A stretch of DNA of 50,777 nt from the NCBI GenBank assembly GCA_002798275.1, contig NWQR01000011.1, positions 1 through 50,777 on the forward strand, given 5' to 3'. Each line of letters opens with the position of its first letter. The first letter of the stretch is position 1. The DNA comes from Lysobacteraceae bacterium NML08-0793 (GTDB lineage Bacteria > Pseudomonadota > Gammaproteobacteria > Xanthomonadales > Xanthomonadaceae). Under the pieces are notes generated by a model that was not told where the DNA came from, ran no database searches, and saw only the letters and a program-made list of their open reading frames with translations. Positions 45,163 to 50,777 of this stretch are shown piece by piece. A program made the position numbers and the translations under genes.

Positions 45163-45729
45163 ATGGCCACTCTCGGCATGAATGACGTGAAAAACGGGCA
45201 GAAGATTCTGGTCAACAACGAACCTGCGGTGATCACCGATACCGAATACGTCAAGCCGGGCAAGGGACAGGCTTTCACCCGCGTAAAGTTCCGCCAGATC
45301 AAGACCGGCCGCGTGCAGGAAATCACCATGAAGGCGACCGACTCGCTGGAAGTGGCTGACGTAATGGATACCGATATGCAGTACCTGTATTCGGACGGTG
45401 AATACTGGCACTTCATGAATCCCGAATCGTTCGAGCAAGTGCAGGCCGATGCCGCAGGCATGGGCGGTGCGGAAAAATGGCTGAAGGGCGAAGAAGAATG
45501 CGTGGTAACGCTGTGGAACGGCACGCCGATTGCAGTGCAACCGCCGAATTTCGTCGAGCTGAAAATCACCGAAACCGATCCGGGTGTGCGTGGTGATACT
45601 TCCGGCGGTGGCGGCAAGCCCGCGACGCTTGAAACCGGCGCGGTGGTGCGCGTGCCGCTGTTCGTCGGGCAGGATGAAGTCATCAAGGTCGATACCCGCA
45701 GCGGCGAATACGTCAGCCGGGTGAAGTGA
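45163..45729 (+). CDS. efp: Translation elongation factor P
   Basis: 188-residue three-domain protein relieving ribosome stalling at polyproline. Lys34 in the loop [10 protein letters not shown] is the site modified by EpmA/EpmB. The KOW-like N-terminal domain, OB domain II and the C-terminal GEYVSRVK are complete. AAGGAGTAAAGCA precedes the ATG at 45163, a strong ribosome binding site. The MITE-like element begins one base after the stop. Confidence 0.97.
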   Translation: MATLGMNDVKNGQKILVNNEPAVITDTEYVKPGKGQAFTRVKFRQIKTGRVQEITMKATDSLEVADVMDTDMQYLYSDGEYWHFMNPESFEQVQADAAGMGGAEKWLKGEEECVVTLWNGTPIAVQPPNFVELKITETDPGVRGDTSGGGGKPATLETGAVVRVPLFVGQDEVIKVDTRSGEYVSRVK

Positions 45730-45865
45730 GGGCATCTCTGAATAACTACTGTGCGAACCTCTGGCGGCGCTCAGCGGTGCCCGGAATGCTTATGTACGGC
45801 CAGCTACACTGCGCTCCGCTGCCCACCGCCAGCCGCCTGTTCGCTACGTTATTCAAAGACTCCCA
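45730..45865. mobile_element. MITE-like palindromic element between efp and its terminator
   Basis: About 136 bp with imperfect 17-bp terminal inverted repeats: GGGCATCTCTGAATAAC (45730-45746) and the complement of 45849-45865, with 14 of 17 positions matching. The similarity continues inwards (GCGAAC and CTGGCGG arms), so the whole element can form a long imperfect hairpin. No ORF is contained. It resembles non-autonomous elements of Xanthomonadaceae genomes in style; no transposase is in the window. Confidence 0.7.
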
Positions 45866-45876
45866 AGACATGACAG

Positions 45877-45902
45877 GGGCGCGATAGCGCCCCTATCTTT
45901 TC
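45877..45902 (+). terminator. Intrinsic terminator, probably of efp
   Basis: GGGGCGC / GCGCCCC stem (45877-45883 and 45888-45894), loop GATA, followed by TATCTTTT. It is 148 bp from the efp stop with the MITE-like element in between. Confidence 0.75.
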
Positions 45903-45913
45903 CAGCCAAGCCA

Positions 45914-47248
45914 ATGAAAGCCATGACCCAATCCCCCCAAACCTGCGATTTGATTATCGAAGCTGGCCAGATCGTGCCGGTCGTGCCCTTGGGCGAAGTC
46001 CTGCATCAACATGCGTTGGTAGTCGATGGCGGGGTGATTGTGGCACTGCTGCCACAGGCAGAGGCGGCGGCGCGCTTTGTGGCAAAAGAAATCATTCGCC
46101 GCCCGGATTCGGTGCTGATTCCGGGGCTGGTGAATGCCCATACCCACAACCCGATGAGCCTGCTGCGTGGGATTGCCGACGACCTGCCGCTGATGGTTTG
46201 GCTGCAAGAACATATCTGGCCGGCTGAAGGCCGCGTCATCAGCCCTGAGTTTGTGCGTGATGGCTGCACCTTCGCCATCGCCGAGATGCTGCGCGGCGGC
46301 ACCACCTGCTGCAACGAGAACTATTTTTTCCCCGATGTGCAGGCCGAAACCTACAAGAACCACGGTTTTCGCGCCCGCATCGGCCTGCCGGTCATTGACT
46401 TTCCCACCGCTTGGGCGAAAAACGACGAGGAATATTTTGCCCGCGCTGCCGAGGTAGAAGCCGCCTGGCGGGCAGACGCGTTGATTTCGATGGCGCTGGC
46501 GCCGCACGCGCCTTATACCGTCAACGATGCCAACTTCCGCCGCGTACATGAACTGGCCGGGCAATGGGATATTCCGGTGCATCTGCATCTGCACGAAACC
46601 GCGCAGGAAGTGCAAGACTCGCTTGCGCAATACGGCCTGCGTCCGATCGAGCGGCTAGACAAGCTCGGCCTCATCAACGAGCGCCTGATCGCCGTGCATA
46701 TGACACAGCTGACCGAGGCTGAAATCCACCTCTGCGCCGAGCGCGGCGTAAGCGTGGTGCACTGCCCGGAATCGAACCTGAAACTGGCCTCCGGCTTCTG
46801 CCCGGCCTGCGCTTTGCTGCGCGCCGGGGTGAACCTTGCCATCGGCACCGATGGCGCGGCCAGCAACAACGACCTCGACATGATCGGCGAAACCCGCACC
46901 GCCGCGCTGCTGGCCAAGGCCGTGGCCGAAGACGCCGCAGCGCTGTCGGCTGCCGAAGCCCTGCATGCGGCGACGCTCGGCAGCGCCCGCGCCATGGGGC
47001 TGGGAGACACCATCGGCTCGCTGGAAGTGGGCAAACAGGCCGATATCGCCTGCATCGCGCTGGATACGCTGGAAGCGATGCCGCTTTACAACGTCATCTC
47101 GCAAATCGTCTATGCCAGCGGCCGTCACCAAGTCAGCGATGTCTGGATTGCCGGCCAGCCCAAACTCATCGAGCGCAAACTGGTGACGATGGACGAAGCC
47201 GAGCTGGCCGCCAATGCCCGCCAATGGCAGGCCAAAATCAAGAATTGA
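45914..47248 (+). CDS. mtaD: 5-methylthioadenosine/S-adenosylhomocysteine deaminase family hydrolase
   Basis: 444-residue amidohydrolase of the TRZ/ATZ group. Metal ligands are in VNAHTHNPMSLLRG, HLHLHETAQE and IGTDGAASNNDLDM; the domain closes with GSLEVGKQADIACI. The family deaminates methylthioadenosine or S-adenosylhomocysteine, by-products of SAM-using reactions such as the UbiG methyltransferase encoded next. Start is ATG 45914 or 45923. It is the first gene of the mtaD-ubiG-gph run; a repeat array now separates it from ubiG by 403 bp. Confidence 0.88.
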   Translation: MKAMTQSPQTCDLIIEAGQIVPVVPLGEVLHQHALVVDGGVIVALLPQAEAAARFVAKEIIRRPDSVLIPGLVNAHTHNPMSLLRGIADDLPLMVWLQEHIWPAEGRVISPEFVRDGCTFAIAEMLRGGTTCCNENYFFPDVQAETYKNHGFRARIGLPVIDFPTAWAKNDEEYFARAAEVEAAWRADALISMALAPHAPYTVNDANFRRVHELAGQWDIPVHLHLHETAQEVQDSLAQYGLRPIERLDKLGLINERLIAVHMTQLTEAEIHLCAERGVSVVHCPESNLKLASGFCPACALLRAGVNLAIGTDGAASNNDLDMIGETRTAALLAKAVAEDAAALSAAEALHAATLGSARAMGLGDTIGSLEVGKQADIACIALDTLEAMPLYNVISQIVYASGRHQVSDVWIAGQPKLIERKLVTMDEAELAANARQWQAKIKN

Positions 47249-47253
47249 GACTT

Positions 47254-47432
47254 GCTTGCAAGCCGTGAGATGCGCTGAAGATTTGGAGAACCTGTGAACA
47301 ACAACGTCAACCTGCAAGAAGTGGAAAAATTCGCGGCTTTGGCAAGCCGTTGGTGGGGCGAGGGCAGGTGCTTGCGAGCCAGAGGCTCGCACCTGGCTGA
47401 GCGCCCGACCTTGAGGTCGGGCCGGGGTTAAG
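47254..47432 (+). repeat. Tandem repeat of the ubiG 5' region, unit 1 (179 bp)
   Basis: First of two complete 179-bp units plus a partial third (47254, 47433, 47612). The unit holds about 40 bp of ubiG leader with GGAG, GTG and the first 21 codons of ubiG, then a hairpin-rich insert: GCGAGCC-AGA-GGCTCGC (inside 47366-47394) and GCCCGACC-TTGA-GGTCGGGC (47403-47422). Units 2 and 3 begin with the palindrome GGCTTGCAAGCC; unit 1 has the right half only. Confidence 0.95.
47294..47431 (+). pseudogene. Truncated ubiG N-terminus, copy 1
   Basis: GTG start with the same ribosome binding site as ubiG. It encodes 45 residues: the first 21 match UbiG ([20 protein letters not shown], with Leu in place of Pro at position 7) and the rest is unrelated, read from the hairpin insert (GEGRCLRARGSHLAERP and on), ending at TAA 47429-47431. 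It lacks the whole methyltransferase fold. It may be translated, but no function is evident. Confidence 0.8.
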
Positions 47433-47611
47433 GCTTGCAAGCCGTGAGATGCGCTGAAGATTTGGAGAACCTGTGAACAACAACGTCAACCTGCAAGAAG
47501 TGGAAAAATTCGCGGCTTTGGCAAGCCGTTGGTGGGGCGAGGGCAGGTGCTTGCGAGCCAGAGGCTCGCACCTGGCTGAGCGCCCGACCTTGAGGTCGGG
47601 CCGGGGTTAAG
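47433..47611 (+). repeat. Tandem repeat of the ubiG 5' region, unit 2 (179 bp)
   Basis: Identical to unit 1 over its full length by reading, directly adjoining it. It contains the same two hairpins, at 47545-47573 and 47582-47601. Confidence 0.95.
47473..47610 (+). pseudogene. Truncated ubiG N-terminus, copy 2
   Basis: Second identical 45-residue fragment, in unit 2. The unit length (179) is not a multiple of three, so the three ubiG starts lie in different frames and each fragment ends before the next start. Confidence 0.8.
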
Positions 47612-47715
47612 GCTTGCAAGCCGTGAGATGCGCTGAAGATTTGGAGAACCTGTGAACAACAACGTCAACCCGCAAGAAGTGGAAAAATTCGCGGCTTTGG
47701 CAAGCCGTTGGTGGG
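47612..47715 (+). repeat. Tandem repeat of the ubiG 5' region, partial unit 3 (native start of ubiG)
   Basis: First 104 bp of the unit, here continuing into the intact ubiG gene. Only one base differs from units 1 and 2 over this length (CCC for CCT, Pro for Leu at codon 7). The match ends after GTTGGTGGG at 47715. Confidence 0.95.
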
Positions 47716-48359
47716 ACAAAGACGGTCCGCAAAAGGCGCTGCATGCGCTGAATCCGGCGCGGCTGGCCTATGTCGAGCGTCATCAAACATTGCAAGGCGC
47801 CAAGGTGCTGGATGTGGGCTGCGGTGGCGGTCTGCTTTCCGAGGCGCTGGCAAAAAGCGGCGCGCAGGTAACCGCTATCGACATGGCCGCGCCTTTGGTG
47901 GAAATGGCCCAGTTGCATCAGCTTGAGGCGGGGCTTGCCATCGACTATCGGGTGCAGACGGTGGAGTCGTTGGCCGAAGAAATGCCCGGGCAGTTCGATG
48001 CTATCACCTGTATGGAAATGATCGAGCATGTGCCCGAGCCTGCCAGCATCATTGATGGCTGTGCACGACTTTTGAAACCCGGCGGGCAGTTGTTTCTGTC
48101 CACCTTGAACCGCACTCCGCAGGCGTTTGCGCTGGCGATTGTCGGTGCCGAATACATCGCCCGCATTCTGCCGCGCGGTACGCATGATTACCGCAGTTTC
48201 ATCAAGCCCTCGGAACTGGCGGCTTGGCTGCGCAACGCCGGGCTGAACTTGCAGGATGTCAGTGGCCTTGCCTATCAGCCATGGAATAACCATGCGCATA
48301 TTTCGCGCCGCGTGGACGTGAATTACCTCGCCTGTGCGCGCAAAGGGGCAGTGGCGTGA
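47652..48359 (+). CDS. ubiG: Ubiquinone biosynthesis O-methyltransferase UbiG
   Basis: 235-residue SAM-dependent O-methyltransferase performing both O-methylations of ubiquinone synthesis. [24 protein letters not shown] is the family N-terminus; SAM motif I is [47 protein letters not shown] and [15 protein letters not shown] follow as in E. coli UbiG. The start is GTG at 47652 with GGAG five bases upstream. The stop overlaps the next gene (GTGA). The start region is triplicated upstream. Confidence 0.96.
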   Translation: MNNNVNPQEVEKFAALASRWWDKDGPQKALHALNPARLAYVERHQTLQGAKVLDVGCGGGLLSEALAKSGAQVTAIDMAAPLVEMAQLHQLEAGLAIDYRVQTVESLAEEMPGQFDAITCMEMIEHVPEPASIIDGCARLLKPGGQLFLSTLNRTPQAFALAIVGAEYIARILPRGTHDYRSFIKPSELAAWLRNAGLNLQDVSGLAYQPWNNHAHISRRVDVNYLACARKGAVA

Positions 48360-49018
48360 GTGCTTTCCCGGCGCTGGTGCTGTTTGATCTTGACGGCACC
48401 TTGCTCGACAGCGCCCCGGACATGGTGGCGACCGTCAATCAGATGCGTGCGCGGCGCGGCCTGCCCGCCTTGGCGCTGGCGGATGTGCGCCCGCATGTTT
48501 CGCGCGGGGCACGGGCAATGACGAGTGCCGCCTTTCCGGACTGGAGCGAGGAAGACGTCATCGCAGCAGTGCCGGAGTTTTTGGATATCTACGGCACCGT
48601 GCTGGGGCAGTACGGCGCCGCCTTTGCTGGCGTTGAAACCCTGCTGCAAACGCTGGAAAAAGCCGGCAGCCGCTGGGGCATCATCACCAACAAGCCGATT
48701 CGTTTTGCCCGCGCGCTGATGCCGCAACTGGGCTGGGAAAAGCGTAGCGCGATATTGCTCGGTGGCGACAGCTTGGCCGAGCGCAAACCGCATCCGTTGC
48801 CGCTGCTGCATGCCTGCGAACAACTTGGCATCGCACCGGCCGACTGCGTGTACGTGGGGGACGACCGTCGTGATATCGAAGCTGCCCACGCGGCCGGGAT
48901 GCCGGCCATTGCCGCGCTTTGGGGTTATCGTCAGAGCGGTGATGAGCCATTGGCTTGGGGCGCGGAAAAAAACATCGCAGCGATAGACATGCTGCTAGAT
49001 GCCCGGAATTGGCCGTGA
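48356..49018 (+). CDS. HAD phosphatase, MupP or phosphoglycolate phosphatase (Gph)
   Basis: 220-residue HAD hydrolase. The nucleophile motif is [13 protein letters not shown] (DxDGT), motif II GIITNKP, motif III Lys in ERKPHP, and motif [20 protein letters not shown] and [21 protein letters not shown] resemble MupP (N-acetylmuramic acid 6-phosphate phosphatase), which in pseudomonads is also encoded next to ubiG; annotation as Gph is the common alternative. The start is GTG, overlapping ubiG by four bases; its own stop overlaps the following gene in the same way. Confidence 0.85.
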   Translation: MSAFPALVLFDLDGTLLDSAPDMVATVNQMRARRGLPALALADVRPHVSRGARAMTSAAFPDWSEEDVIAAVPEFLDIYGTVLGQYGAAFAGVETLLQTLEKAGSRWGIITNKPIRFARALMPQLGWEKRSAILLGGDSLAERKPHPLPLLHACEQLGIAPADCVYVGDDRRDIEAAHAAGMPAIAALWGYRQSGDEPLAWGAEKNIAAIDMLLDARNWP

Positions 49019-49602
49019 GCGAATCAGAATCATCAGAGGCACAAAGTTTCATCGACGCGTGGCAGGCGGCGTGGCCGGAATGGCGCGTTGCGCGTGTTTT
49101 CGTGCCGGAACAACAGCGCGCGCTGGCCGAGCACTGGTTCGCACTGCTTGCCGCCCTGACCGAAATTGCCGGACTGGAGCCGGTGCCTGCCGCGGCGAAG
49201 CTCGCTTGGTGGCAAGAAGAACTGCATGCCTGGGGCAAGGGGGCGCGTCGTCATCCTCTCGGACAGGGCTTGGTGCGCAGGGCACTGCCCTGGGATGCGT
49301 TGGCCGATGCGCTGCCCGCGCTCCTGAATCCTGCCGATGAGGCTGCCCTGCAACGGCTTGCCGCTGTTCTGGCCGATATCGAACAAACCCTGTTTGCCGA
49401 AAACACCGAGGGCAGGGCGCGGCTGTATCACGATTTGCGACTGATACTCGGACAAACCCCGCCCAAGGCGCGTGGCGGTACTCGGCCGCGTCGGGTGCTC
49501 TCTGCACTTGCCCGTGCCCGCCAACAGCGCGGGGGGCAGCTTTCTGCCTGGCAAACACTGCGTTGCAGTTGGCAGGCGGCACGCGAAGGCGACAGCGCCT
49601 AA
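49015..49602 (+). CDS. Short phytoene/squalene synthase-like protein
   Basis: 195 residues from a GTG at 49015 that overlaps the phosphatase stop (GTGA). FALLAALTEIAGLEPVPAAAKLAWWQEELHAWGKGARRHPLGQ resembles the N-terminal part of squalene/phytoene synthases (KL.WW..EL), but the Asp-rich substrate motifs are not visible and the protein is about two thirds of the usual length. The C-terminus is basic (PPKARGGTRPRRVLSALARARQQR). Catalysis is doubtful, so it may have a non-enzymatic role linked with ubiquinone genes. The family call is tentative. Confidence 0.6.
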   Translation: MSESESSEAQSFIDAWQAAWPEWRVARVFVPEQQRALAEHWFALLAALTEIAGLEPVPAAAKLAWWQEELHAWGKGARRHPLGQGLVRRALPWDALADALPALLNPADEAALQRLAAVLADIEQTLFAENTEGRARLYHDLRLILGQTPPKARGGTRPRRVLSALARARQQRGGQLSAWQTLRCSWQAAREGDSA

Positions 49603-49634
49603 AATGCGCGATTCGTTCTCATTTGAGTTAATTC

Positions 49635-50537
49635 ATGCCCAACCCACGTCCACTTCCCGATGTCGCCTTTGAAGCCGCGCAGCTTGCCCGGCCACTGGAT
49701 TGGGTCGGCATGGACAATATCGCCCTGCCGTTGCGTCTGGATGCGGCGCTGCAAGTGCCCGCACAGGTGGATGTGGCGGTAAATCTTGGCGATGCCGACA
49801 AACGCGGCATCCATATGTCGCGGCTGTATCTACATACACAAACGGCATTGCCGGAAACCCGGCTCGATGCCGCATCGCTGGGCGCCTTGATGCAAGCCCT
49901 GATTGAATCGCAGCAGGGTCTGGCAGACCGTGCCCGGTTGCGACTGCGCTTTGACCGATTGCTGCTGCGTCCGGCTTTGCTCAGCGACAACCAGGGGTGG
50001 CGACGTTATCCGGTTAGCCTAGAATTGCAGGCCGATGCCGAAGGTCGGCTCGATGCCTATCTGCAAGTGGCGGTGGAGTATTCCAGTACCTGTCCGGCTT
50101 CGGCTGCACTCTCCCGCCAGCTCAATGCCGATGCCTTCGTCGCTGCTTTTGGGCAAGGTGAAGTGCGCGTGGATGAAGTGCAGGCTTGGCTTGCCTCCAA
50201 AGCCGGGCTGGCAGCCACCCCGCATGCGCAGCGCAGTGTGGCCGAAGTCACCGTGCAACTGGCAGCGAATTTTCAGCAACTGCCGATAGAAGCTTTGGTG
50301 AATGCCTTGGAGCAGGCGCTGGCCACCCCGGTGCAAACCGCGGTCAAGCGTGAGGACGAGCAAGCCTTCGCCCGTGCCAATGCCGAAAACCTGATGTTCT
50401 GCGAGGATGCGGCTCGACGCGTTGGCGCGACCCTTTCGGCATTACCGGTGCGCCACTGGCACGCTCGCGTGGCACATCTTGAAAGCCTGCACGCCCACGA
50501 TGCCGTAGCCAGCGTCAGCGGCCACGGGCAGGGATAA
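49635..50537 (+). CDS. folE2: GTP cyclohydrolase IB (FolE2)
   Basis: 300-residue enzyme making 7,8-dihydroneopterin triphosphate from GTP for folate and possibly queuosine synthesis. It has LPDV at the N-terminus, VDVAVNLGDADKRGIHMSRLY, and the catalytic Cys153 in YSSTCPASAALS; FCEDAARR and HARVAHLESLHAHDAVA close the chain. Unlike FolE it does not strictly need zinc, and in many bacteria it is induced under zinc limitation; no clear Zur site was found upstream. It is a single gene followed by a strong terminator. Confidence 0.9.
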   Translation: MPNPRPLPDVAFEAAQLARPLDWVGMDNIALPLRLDAALQVPAQVDVAVNLGDADKRGIHMSRLYLHTQTALPETRLDAASLGALMQALIESQQGLADRARLRLRFDRLLLRPALLSDNQGWRRYPVSLELQADAEGRLDAYLQVAVEYSSTCPASAALSRQLNADAFVAAFGQGEVRVDEVQAWLASKAGLAATPHAQRSVAEVTVQLAANFQQLPIEALVNALEQALATPVQTAVKREDEQAFARANAENLMFCEDAARRVGATLSALPVRHWHARVAHLESLHAHDAVASVSGHGQG

Positions 50538-50563
50538 GCTCGTAAGACAAAAACTTTGCCCAG

Positions 50564-50597
50564 CAAAAACCCCGAGGTTTTCGCCTCGGGGTTTTTG
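50564..50597 (+). terminator. Intrinsic terminator of folE2
   Basis: Perfect 14-bp stem CAAAAACCCCGAGG / CCTCGGGGTTTTTG with a six-base loop (50578-50583), ending in a T-run. It starts 27 bp after the folE2 stop. Confidence 0.93.
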
Positions 50598-50624
50598 TGT
50601 TGTCGCTTTGCCTTCAGGCTGAGG

Positions 50625-50649
50625 GCGGGTCGGGGGTGTCCCGACCCGC
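50625..50649 (-). terminator. Hairpin after the partial autotransporter gene
   Basis: Perfect 10-bp stem GCGGGTCGGG / CCCGACCCGC with a five-base loop, seven bases beyond the stop of the minus-strand gene. No T-run is seen, so the role as terminator is probable but not sure. Confidence 0.6.
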
Positions 50650-50655
50650 TGTGGC

Positions 50656-50777
50656 TCAGAACTTGATGGTGAAGCGTGCGCTGGCGCCGTGGTCGTTGCC
50701 TTCGTCGGCGAACTGGCCGTTGTAGCCCACTTCCAGCAGGGTGCGCGGGCTGGTGCGGGCGGCGATGCCCAGTTCAG
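50656..50777 (-). CDS. Autotransporter beta-barrel C-terminus, partial (cut by right edge)
   Basis: The last 39 codons of a minus-strand gene: ELGIAARTSPRTLLEVGYNG, then QFADEGNDHGASARFTIKF. Alternating strands and a C-terminal Phe (ARFTIKF) are typical of the last strands of a type Va autotransporter barrel or related outer membrane protein. Passenger domain and start lie outside the window. Confidence 0.75.
   Translation of the reverse strand, partial: ELGIAARTSPRTLLEVGYNGQFADEGNDHGASARFTIKF

Noticed and set aside
47254-47715. CRISPR array
   Set aside because: The repeats are 179-bp tandem copies of gene sequence, not short repeats with unique spacers, and no cas genes are near.
49603-49634. 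Zur operator ahead of folE2
   Set aside because: The region is short and no palindromic Zur-type site could be read, although regulation by zinc is common for this gene.

Overview
The window is a chromosomal segment of a fairly GC-rich gammaproteobacterium, most likely of the order Lysobacterales (Xanthomonadales). The best evidence is the arginine cluster: an N-acetylornithine-type carbamoyltransferase, argG, argE, a fused N-acetylglutamate kinase/synthase, argC and argH, in the gene order known from Xanthomonas. A FimX-like degenerate c-di-GMP receptor, an rpoE-rseA-mucD operon, the EpmB/EF-P pair and the mtaD-ubiG-gph run fit the same group. Genus and species cannot be read from the sequence. 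No rRNA, tRNA, CRISPR array, prophage or transposase gene was found.

Layout. 1-3.6 kb: 3' part of a YadA-like trimeric autotransporter followed by a BamE-like lipoprotein and a DUF4019 protein. 3.6-5.8 kb: glycine-zipper lipoprotein, membrane-anchored cytochrome c', tcdA, and two copies of a structured intergenic repeat. 5.8-10.1 kb: a fatty-acid oxidation multifunctional enzyme and a large radical SAM protein of unknown role. 10.2-13.2 kb: the sigma-E envelope stress operon. 13.3-19.2 kb: leucine dehydrogenase, isovaleryl-CoA dehydrogenase and, divergently, the fused B12 mutase IcmF, together a branched-chain acyl-CoA block. 19.2-24.8 kb: LD-carboxypeptidase, SstT, M3 peptidase, ferredoxin-NADP reductase. 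25-29.8 kb: class I fumarase, rplU-rpmA-obgE, cysS. 30.3-38.5 kb: the arginine operon. 38.6-40.9 kb: phaR, phaB, gluQ. 40.9-45.7 kb: htpX, fimX-like, epmB, efp. 45.7-50.5 kb: a MITE-like element, mtaD, a tandem repeat, ubiG, a MupP/Gph phosphatase, a short phytoene-synthase-like gene, folE2. The right edge cuts the 3' end of a second, classical autotransporter.

The two most notable signals are non-coding. First, the arginine operon is preceded by a short ORF with five Arg codons within six (S-R-A-R-R-R-R-G-K), mutually exclusive RNA pairings and a perfect intrinsic terminator 22 bp before the carbamoyltransferase start. This is the architecture of ribosome-mediated attenuation, and I do not know it as a described mechanism for arginine genes. 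Second, the ubiG start region (leader, ribosome binding site and first 21 codons) is present three times in tandem with a 179-bp period. The first two copies are interrupted by a hairpin-rich insert and encode only 45-residue truncated peptides. Other points are an AT-rich, probably acquired gene inside the arginine operon, a MITE-like hairpin between efp and its terminator, and the unassigned radical SAM protein.
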